From Colletotrichum lupini (Eukaryota > Ascomycota > Sordariomycetes > Glomerellales > Glomerellaceae), in the NCBI RefSeq assembly GCF_023278565.1, contig NC_064677.1:4402001-4466000 (forward strand): 64,000 nt of DNA. The letters run 5' to 3'. Below, in pieces: positions 56,823 to 64,000 of this stretch. The position numbers and the translations under genes are program-made. Each line of letters opens with the position of its first letter. Position 1 is the stretch's first letter. The notes under the pieces are model-generated. The model was not told where the DNA came from and did not search any database. It saw only the letters and a list, made by a program, of their open reading frames with translations.

Positions 56823-58646
56823 ATGCAAGGGAAGCGGCGCAATGGGCCCGGCAGTAGCGACGAGCGCCACAGACCAACGAAGCGTGCGCGCCTTACCGAA
56901 ATCCACCCCTACGATTCGGATTCGAAATTGAGATCTCAAGACAATAACGCTATCTTCGCCGCCATCGACTTGCTGTCCTCGTTATCCGACGAGCTTCTCA
57001 TCCGCATCCTGTCCTTCTTGTCCACTTCTAGCCTTCTCGGTATCTCGCCCGTTTCCCGCCGTTTCTACCGCCTTTCTGCCGACTCTCAGCTATGGCGCAC
57101 GCATTTTTATCATCGCTTCGTCCTGCCGCGCGCTCTGAAGATACCCGGTTTTCGCGATGGTTCTGCACGAGACAGCAGTCGAATACAGTTTTCCACACGC
57201 CGAACCGTCTGGGCCGACGGTGGCTGGGGTCGGCGAGATGCTCTGGGAGATTCTGTCGATTGGAAACGCCAGTACAAACTACGGCACAATTGGGCTAGTG
57301 GTAATGCTTTGGTTCAAGAGGTGAAGGTTGGGGAATCTTTGCTCGGCTCTGCGGGCGCAGGGAAGACTCTACTCAAAGTGATTGAGGGTATCGCGGTCAC
57401 TGCCGACTGCGTTTCTGGTATGCGAGCCTGGGACCTCAAGACGAGAGAGCCTGTCGCCCAAATCAGCTTCAAGCATGGAAACTGCGGATCATCTCCTACT
57501 TGCTTAGCGATTGATGCCCGGAAGTTTGAGAATAAGAGACTTGACATCGCAGTCGGTTTTCTGGACGGGAGCTTTGGCGTTTGGGAGCTTTATATCAAAG
57601 AAGGCAGGTTTCAGAAAAGATACAAGCACGAAAAGTCCAGCAACGGCCGACTGGTGGAGATCGTCTATCAGCACCCCTTTATACTCACGGCAACAGAATC
57701 AGTTCTGATATCTCTCTACGATTTTGAACGAGCATCCTCTGGCGGGAAGCTAGTGGCGTCCAGCAGCCAACGAGACACTGTTACTCTGAAAGAAAGGGGG
57801 AGTGAGGCTGCTGCGGAAACTGCGACCCTTCCAGAGTCAGAAAGGCCCATGGCAGCGTCTCCATTGTCAAAGTGTGACAAAACTCATAACCCATTGCAAG
57901 GAGCCACGCTACTCCCGGCTCCTATTCTTTTGACTTCACTCAAGTCACACACATCTAGAGCCCCATTGGCTCTGTCTATTCGCCAGGTGACTTCGCATGT
58001 AATCGCGTCGATTGCATATACGTTTTCCACTTTGGAAGGATGGTCAATTGGTATACAGGATCTACAGATACGGCCACAAGGCGCAGGCCAGCCAGCTTCA
58101 GAAATCGTCTCAACACGACTCGCTTTCACCAAGCCTGTGAAGGCTGCGCCTGCAGTTTTATTGACTTCCTCGACTGCGAGCCCGCAGCTTCCATCCCAAA
58201 CACAGACGCCCGAAGGCCCGACGACACTGTGCTACAGCCATCCGTATCTTTTGGCTGCGCTACCAGATAACACTATGATTCTATACATTTGTACATCAAA
58301 TGCTACAAAGCTCGATATTTCTGCAGGTATTCGCCTCTGGGGCCATACATCAGGCATCAGCGACGCTGAAATCACGACACGAGGTAAAGCCGTGAGCGTC
58401 AGCTCTCGAGGCGAACAAATACGGGTCTGGGAACTCGAGGGACGCGTCAGTGGCAAAAGTATCGAGATCAGGCCAAAAACAACCTCAGGCTCTGTTTTCA
58501 CAGATACCATCGTGCCCTCACCTGAAGCGACGCCAGACCGCTGGGACGACCGACGTAACTGGGTAGGCTTTGACGACGAAATGGTCATCGTGTTGAAGGA
58601 AGCCATGGACGGGAAGGAGAGTCTCGTTGTGTATGATTTCTCATGA
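56823..58646 (+). CDS. F-box protein with WD40-like repeats, 607 aa
   Basis: One exon. The F-box lies at about residues 50-95 (SLSDELLIRILSFLSTSSLL, then GISPVSRRFYRLSADSQLW), the site that binds Skp1 in SCF ubiquitin ligases. Downstream, short repeats ending in W/Y-type pairs (AWDLKTREPVAQISF, GVWELYIKEGRF, GIRLWGHTSGISDAEI, RVWELEGRVSG) suggest a WD40-like beta-propeller that would select substrates. The N terminus is basic (KRRNGPGSSDERHRPTKRAR), possibly a nuclear signal. The middle of the protein (about 320-380) has a low-complexity Ser/Glu linker. The substrate is unknown. No intron was needed, and the start is the first ATG in the open frame. Confidence 0.85.
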   Translation: MQGKRRNGPGSSDERHRPTKRARLTEIHPYDSDSKLRSQDNNAIFAAIDLLSSLSDELLIRILSFLSTSSLLGISPVSRRFYRLSADSQLWRTHFYHRFVLPRALKIPGFRDGSARDSSRIQFSTRRTVWADGGWGRRDALGDSVDWKRQYKLRHNWASGNALVQEVKVGESLLGSAGAGKTLLKVIEGIAVTADCVSGMRAWDLKTREPVAQISFKHGNCGSSPTCLAIDARKFENKRLDIAVGFLDGSFGVWELYIKEGRFQKRYKHEKSSNGRLVEIVYQHPFILTATESVLISLYDFERASSGGKLVASSSQRDTVTLKERGSEAAAETATLPESERPMAASPLSKCDKTHNPLQGATLLPAPILLTSLKSHTSRAPLALSIRQVTSHVIASIAYTFSTLEGWSIGIQDLQIRPQGAGQPASEIVSTRLAFTKPVKAAPAVLLTSSTASPQLPSQTQTPEGPTTLCYSHPYLLAALPDNTMILYICTSNATKLDISAGIRLWGHTSGISDAEITTRGKAVSVSSRGEQIRVWELEGRVSGKSIEIRPKTTSGSVFTDTIVPSPEATPDRWDDRRNWVGFDDEMVIVLKEAMDGKESLVVYDFS

Positions 58647-61600
58647 ACGACTTCGATGAGGGACCAAAGCTAGCACCACCCTGCCTGAGGTTAGACGAGA
58701 GGTTTCAACTCTTGGCTAGCTTAGGCAGCTGCGGCTTGGACAGGACATTATTCGACGCTCGTATCTCCGCAATGGGCGAACATACGCGACTAGGCCATGT
58801 GAATCCACGGGGAAGACTTCCACAGACTCGCTTGGCCAATTGATGGGACATTTCCACCATTGAACGAAGACCTTGCCCCGGTAGCCAACCTGTTCACACA
58901 AGCATACAAGAGTAGCCTCATATGGTCAACGAGCTTGCGTAACTAGCGGTAGGCAATAACTGCTTTGTAAGGCAGATAGGTACCTGTGAGGAACAGAAAA
59001 CAAGCTGTTGCCTGGAAGACGTGAATGAGGCCACGGCATGTCTCGTCATCATTGTTCCAGCCCTTGCTTGCATTATCCTCGTTGAGAAGCTACGCGTAAG
59101 CATAGCAATTCCTACGCAAGGTAGCGGCAATGTCGAATGGCCGTCAGGGTTTGATCCCAACTTTAGACGACGACTTGGATGGTGATCATGATGCATAAAG
59201 TTCTCAGTGTCATCTACTGTTCCGAGAAGTTAAACAACAGCGAGAGATTCTATGCATACCTGGCATGTGCAATAGGATATCTGAAAGAAAGCCTTGAGGC
59301 TTAGCGGTCAGGTCTAATGGGTCGCTACATCAACGAAGCACCCACTACTGAGGATCTCTTTTGGCGGACTCCATCAGCCTGGTAGACTTGGCCATTTCGT
59401 TAGACTGAGCTTTCGATTTGGTACCGTGGTTGTGAAAACGAGGGTCGAGCTGTCGAGTATCCATGGACGTCTGAGCTACGAACAACATGGTTTCTGACAT
59501 GGAGCCTACCTTAGCATCGTCGACATGATATTGAAGTTGAAGAGACAAAAGTTATGGAAGAGGCAAGCTGTGGGGTCAGATCAGCTGGGACATACCAATC
59601 GATCCGTCTTTTTAAGAATGCGTTCATGCCGAGTATCACTTTCAGGCATTGTCACGAGGATATCGCGTTGCTGCGTTGTAGTGCTCATTGCGCTCGTCTA
59701 TAGACTTGATCAGATATTGGACCGGAATGCAAGATAGACCGCAGACGTCATTGCTGAGAGCTTGACAAACTGGAGGAATAGTGGGAACAGGCTCGCCAAC
59801 GTTTTTCATGTATGGTTTATGGCTCCTGCAAGTATTGATATGACTAGCACACATAGAGGACTTCCATGCATGATTTTTTTGAGCATGTGGTTATCGAAAC
59901 AGATATCATGAACGAAGCGGTATCAAAATTGTCTTGCTGCTGGAGCCATTAAGACACTTGCACGGGCCGAACATGGCCAGTAAATATTTTGAAGTGATGT
60001 TCCATGATTCATATCTCAATTGCAGGGCTATCAGCGGCTGGGTAGATCAAAATCATCAACATGACCTTGAGTTCTGAGAACGTTGATGTCTTCAGGTACC
60101 CAATGATGTCTAGGACCGCGTCGAAAAGTCTACAAAGTGAAGGAATCATGACACCTCATTGGCAACATCGTGCCATAATTAGGACAGAACTTTCAAGCAC
60201 ACTGCCCTGGCTAACGTTTCGAGTAGCTGCCTCAATAACACAGACTGTGGCAGTCGAGGTATTTGAGGTGCCCCCCCACGCATTTCCCCGGGGGGGGGGG
60301 GGGGGGGGGTTGGCACATTTGACGCACCATGTGACGAGCTGTATCTCGTATAGTCCTTGATGAAATCCGGTCCATTTCTCGTACAGCCGAGACATATTGT
60401 CTCAAGTTTGGACTTGGCCGCATTTCACCTGACAAGCTTTGTGAGATACATAATGTTCTTGAAGGATGAATCCAGCATATATTCGGACATGAATTCCGAG
60501 GCCAATTGACTGATCATATTCGGATTCATCAATTACGGCTCATTCACTCAACTTGTGTACGGAGTAGGGCAATGATGAAACAAATTCCACTACCAGTATG
60601 CACACATGCTGAGAATTGTCTTGCTCTTTTGCTGAGGAATCCAGGCCCCGTTGGGCCCTGGCTGACCCACTGGGTCTACGTCCCTGCTTGCTAGATCAGG
60701 CAGGCCGTTTTGTATGCCGCACTCTGTGCCCCACGTACCTTCACATGTGTCAGTACTGAGGGGGTGGGAGGAGTAAGAGAAATACGGGTGCGGTTGGGAG
60801 GGGATAAGATAAGAAGGAGGGGTGATAAGGAAGGCTGGATATCGATACCGCCGCTTCACCCTTATCCCCCTCCTTGTGGCGGCGGATGGCGGGCGACGTA
60901 GGTATTGTCGGTGACATTGACCAACCGCACTTGGCTATCTTGTGACAAGATCTAGATCCAGCAGTCAATGGCAAGCTAAGGTAAGGCAAATAAGAAGAAA
61001 AGAAAAGAAGCAAGGAAAAAGATGGATTGAAAGTGGACGCTGGGCCAACAATGTTGAACCAATCATGGCGATATATGGTCATGGCGGTGCGTATCGCGCG
61101 TCTCGTCGATAAATCACTGCCCGCGGCCGATATGAAGATGAGAACGAGTTACAGGTTAGGCCAACAACTCGAACCAGTTGACCGCCATCTCCGTTTTACC
61201 CCTCCTTTCGCTCCCTCCCCTCTTCTCGGGAGAGTTGGGCCAGAAGACGTCCGTAATCCCTTGCCTTACGATGTCGCTCGACTCACTGAGAGACGCCAGG
61301 AGGGTGATGGGAAGTGGATTGCTGATGTCGCAATTTAGTGCCGTGAAGAATCGCCAAGGTTCGTGGGTAAGTGTGGTAGATATGCGCGAGGCCAGTACAT
61401 AGAAGTGGTCAATTCCGAGCACCCTTTTTTTGGCATCTGATGGGGTCCAATTGGGAAAGGGGGGGGGGTGAGAGTGAGCGAAGCCTGATTGATCAACGGA
61501 CACACTACGGCGAAGTCCTATTCCGATAGCTATCGCCAGTAATTATCGTGAGATAAGCTGTCCATAGTAGGACAAGGTGTGGGATGGTGGTCTCACTTGA

Positions 61601-64000
61601 GATTCGGGCCTCGTGATCATCCCGCTACTACAATGGTGAAGCCATCAAACCCACCAAGGGGAACGAACGAACATGACGACAATGCGCCGACGGGCTACGA
61701 GCGAGGATGCGGAGGTCGAGGTCCAGAAGACGGAACCCGCGCCAGAGAGCGCCGTTACTGCCGTCTCATGCCTGCCCGCAAGCCCCCCAAGCGGCGCGTC
61801 TTGTCCAACCCACGAGACCACGCAGTCGTAGTCGGTCGGTTGGTGGCAAGGAGGGGGCTTGGGGGGTAGTCATGTGGCCGCAGTCTTGGTTGGCAAGGGT
61901 GTGGTCGTCGAGCGCATCATTGACACCATCTCAGGTTGGTAGACAACCATAGCGAGCAGAGGTAGAGGTTGTGGTCGCCAGCTGACAACGAGGATGAACC
62001 AAACCACCACCGACCACCCGAGGGCCTGGTGATGTGGTGCTGCACGGCGGCTGCTACTGATAGCGCCCGTTCCCGCTATCGATAAGTTTCCGTTGATGCT
62101 CCAATATTGTAATCAGGATACCTCGCCTGAATTAGACCGTTGGACACAGTGCGCCTTTGGCCAGTTGGGGGGTCCTTCGGGTCTTTTGGAGCCCCTCTGA
62201 TCGGGGGGGCCATCTGGGGCGATGATCTGGGCTTTCTCAAGATTTCAAAGCGGCCCGGCTAGTCAAACTCGAAATGTCTCGTTGCCTTTGCTATCCGCGA
62301 GAACCGCGCCTCGGATTCAAAGCAGGCAGCCAGCATCGATTGCGCGTCCGAATGCTGCCGAGAGAGCTGTGGTCATTGGCGAGGAGTGCTTCTGTTTTCC
62401 CGCCGTTTCTTCCGCAACTTATCGACCAAGCCGTTGCTGCAAGCAAAAAGAGAAACTTTAGGTATGGTCCAATGTCCTTGTGACAAATGATATGTCAAGG
62501 CTTCCTAGACCTAGGACGAGAGACGGTCATCTCAAAGACTCGCCTCGACAGCGACTCAGTTGCACATTGCTTACCGATTTGATTCTAAAGTTCGGTGTCC
62601 CGATACCTTCCATCTTCAGACTCGCCTGTCGGTCTCTTGTCTTGCTTGCGGGCCGCAGGTGCGAGACCTTACGTCGTATTCTGTTCCAGGACGTCGGAGC
62701 GTTCTGGGCGGCAGCAAATGAGATGTCACTGACACATGTATTTTTGACTCTACGTACAGCTGCTGTACCTATCTCATTGCTGCCACAGTCATCGCTGAAC
62801 TCTCAATCTATTGCATGGCGACGCCACAGCTCGTCCTTCCGGGAAGCTCGGGGCGTCGGGGGATTTAGACCTTGCTCCGTTGCAGCGTTGGGGTTTCCAG
62901 AAGTCTGCACTCGCAGCTTTCCAATCCAAGGGGATGGCTCGAATACTTCTTCTGCTATACAGTACAAGGGTGCTGAGTGTCCATCATGCTCGTGTCGTGA
63001 GCTTTAGGTATGCTCTATCATTGTGAAGTCGGCGTTTCACCCGCTCGCCATTTCTTAAAAATGTAATTGAATCAACTTAGTCTATTGCTCCTGTTCTCAG
63101 GTATGGCAGATGTTTGCTGACGAGCGTTCGCGGGCTGGATCAAGGCTGGCAGAGATGCAAATGATGAAGAGGAATGTACGGACCTAGCAGGTGGAAGATG
63201 GCGTTGGAAGCGCTGAGCTGGGTCCATTGCCGAATGAGATGTTTGGCTTGCGGACTGGGTGCGTTGCCATGCAAGGTCCTTATTTCGGCAGGGCTTGGAC
63301 GTAACTACTGTTCAGTCCTTGAAAGACAGGGGGGTTGGCATCCAGAGATGCGGGCTCGCGTCGTTCGGTCCAGGTCGTTGCTCCTTTTCTTTGCTCGGGT
63401 CGTTCATTCTCGCAAATCCATCGAAGGACGTGGAAGGCGATGGATGCTAGAGCTCGATGCTTGCCTCCTTGAGTCTTACGTTATTATTTGGGTACTTAGG
63501 GGAAAGTCATAGAGCGGGAGGAACGGTGCCTGGGACTCATGGGAGTTGGTTACCTTCCCTGGATTGTAAGTGTACAAAAGGTCAAAATGGGACTTTCCAT
63601 TGGAAACATACATGCCCAGAATCTGAGGGGCCAAGGTGCAAACGGTGGGCAAGAAGTACCCGATCCCAAGCGGTACTTACCTACTCGTTGCAGCTGTACC
63701 AAAAATTGATGGTTCCCGTCCTGAGTAACGGCGGCGCCTCTTCGTAGGCGTAGGTAGGTAGGTACCTAGGCCGCAGCCCGCAGGTGCAGCAAGGTCCCAC
63801 CTTTGTCGTGACGTCTTATCGATAGACGACGATCACGCTAGACCGAAAAGAGTTGCAGGGGTCAAGTGTTTCGACTTGAGGCGCGGCAAGACCAACGAGA
63901 AGCACTCACGCACTCCAGAGTCCAATGGAAGTCTCCATGATCCCTCAATTTAGAGTCGCTTTTTCCCTGTGACTCACACAACCCAACTGGTGACTCCTGC
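58647..64000. other. Final 5.3 kb without recognised genes
   Basis: Short frames occur on both strands, among them 61579-61869 and 62480-63007, but none shows a recognisable domain, convincing codon bias or splice-supported extension. The stretch contains a run of 20 G preceded by CCCC (60290-60309), ten G at 61459-61468, one TACGGAGTA (60558-60566) and GTAGGTAGGTAGGTACC near 63750. It may hold lineage-specific or non-coding genes that cannot be supported from sequence alone. Confidence 0.5.
60290..60309 (+). repeat. Homopolymer run of 20 G after CCCC
   Basis: This is the longest G tract in the window. It is preceded by CCCC, forming CCCCGGGG at the edge, with seven C (60271-60277) about 13 bases upstream. 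Confidence 0.9.

Noticed and set aside
60061..60435. Frames around the G20 run as Pro- or Gly-rich proteins
   Set aside because: They are produced by the homopolymer; the same region is open in several frames.
61579..61869. Arg-rich frame as a gene
   Set aside because: No domain, overlapping alternatives in other frames, and no splice-supported extension.
62480..63007. 175-codon frame as a gene
   Set aside because: It lacks recognisable family features and coding bias, and other frames overlap it.

Overview
The window is nuclear DNA of a filamentous ascomycete (Pezizomycotina, most likely Sordariomycetes). The evidence is short introns of about 50-140 nt with GTATGT/GTAAGT-type donors and CTAAC/CTGAC-type branch points, a hacA-type bZIP gene with a 20-nt unconventional intron, CFEM and GH12 secreted proteins, and a 15-kb AT-rich block with the mark of repeat-induced point mutation (RIP). 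No prokaryotic, organellar or viral genes were seen, and no tRNA or rRNA gene could be supported.

Layout. Bases 1 to about 15,180 are AT-rich, almost free of CpA and TpG, and carry no intact gene. They are a nest of dead repeats: a 7.4-kb Ty3/gypsy chromovirus (4423-11800) with both LTRs and a 4-bp target duplication, inserted into a roughly 1.2-kb repeat (called R2 here), with copies of a second repeat (R1, up to about 680 bp) scattered in both orientations. One R1 copy lies inside the gypsy element. At about 15,180 composition switches abruptly to about 50% GC and ordinary gene space starts.

Gene space, left to right: GH12 endoglucanase with a probable GPI anchor (+); complex I 20.9-kDa-type subunit (-) divergent from csm3 (+); hacA (-); a 5-kb stretch without recognised genes; a DUF427 protein (-) divergent from a CHMP1/Did2 ESCRT-III subunit (+); ski2 (-); pdb1 (-); erg6 (-); slt11 (+); mzm1 (-) divergent from zuo1 (+); a type II membrane protein with a Cys-rich ectodomain (+); a CFEM protein (+); an Mcp1-type mitochondrial membrane protein (-) divergent from a small C2H2 protein (+); a Zn2Cys6 transcription factor (-); and an F-box protein (+). 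The final 5.3 kb holds no gene that could be supported.

Most genes are unlinked housekeeping functions: respiration and its assembly (complex I subunit, Mzm1, Pdb1), RNA surveillance and splicing (Ski2, Slt11), nascent-chain folding and the unfolded-protein response (Zuo1, HacA), sterol synthesis (Erg6), fork protection (Csm3) and endosomal sorting (Did2). There is no biosynthetic cluster. The most interesting elements are the IRE1-spliced hacA intron with its two CTGCAG hairpins, a 24-nt micro-exon that completes the zinc cluster of the transcription factor, the nested RIP-killed retroelement, and long G/C homopolymers, one of them inside an erg6 intron.

Exon structures were built by hand from splice signals, reading-frame continuity and family knowledge. 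All joined coding lengths are multiples of three. They have not been tested against transcripts.
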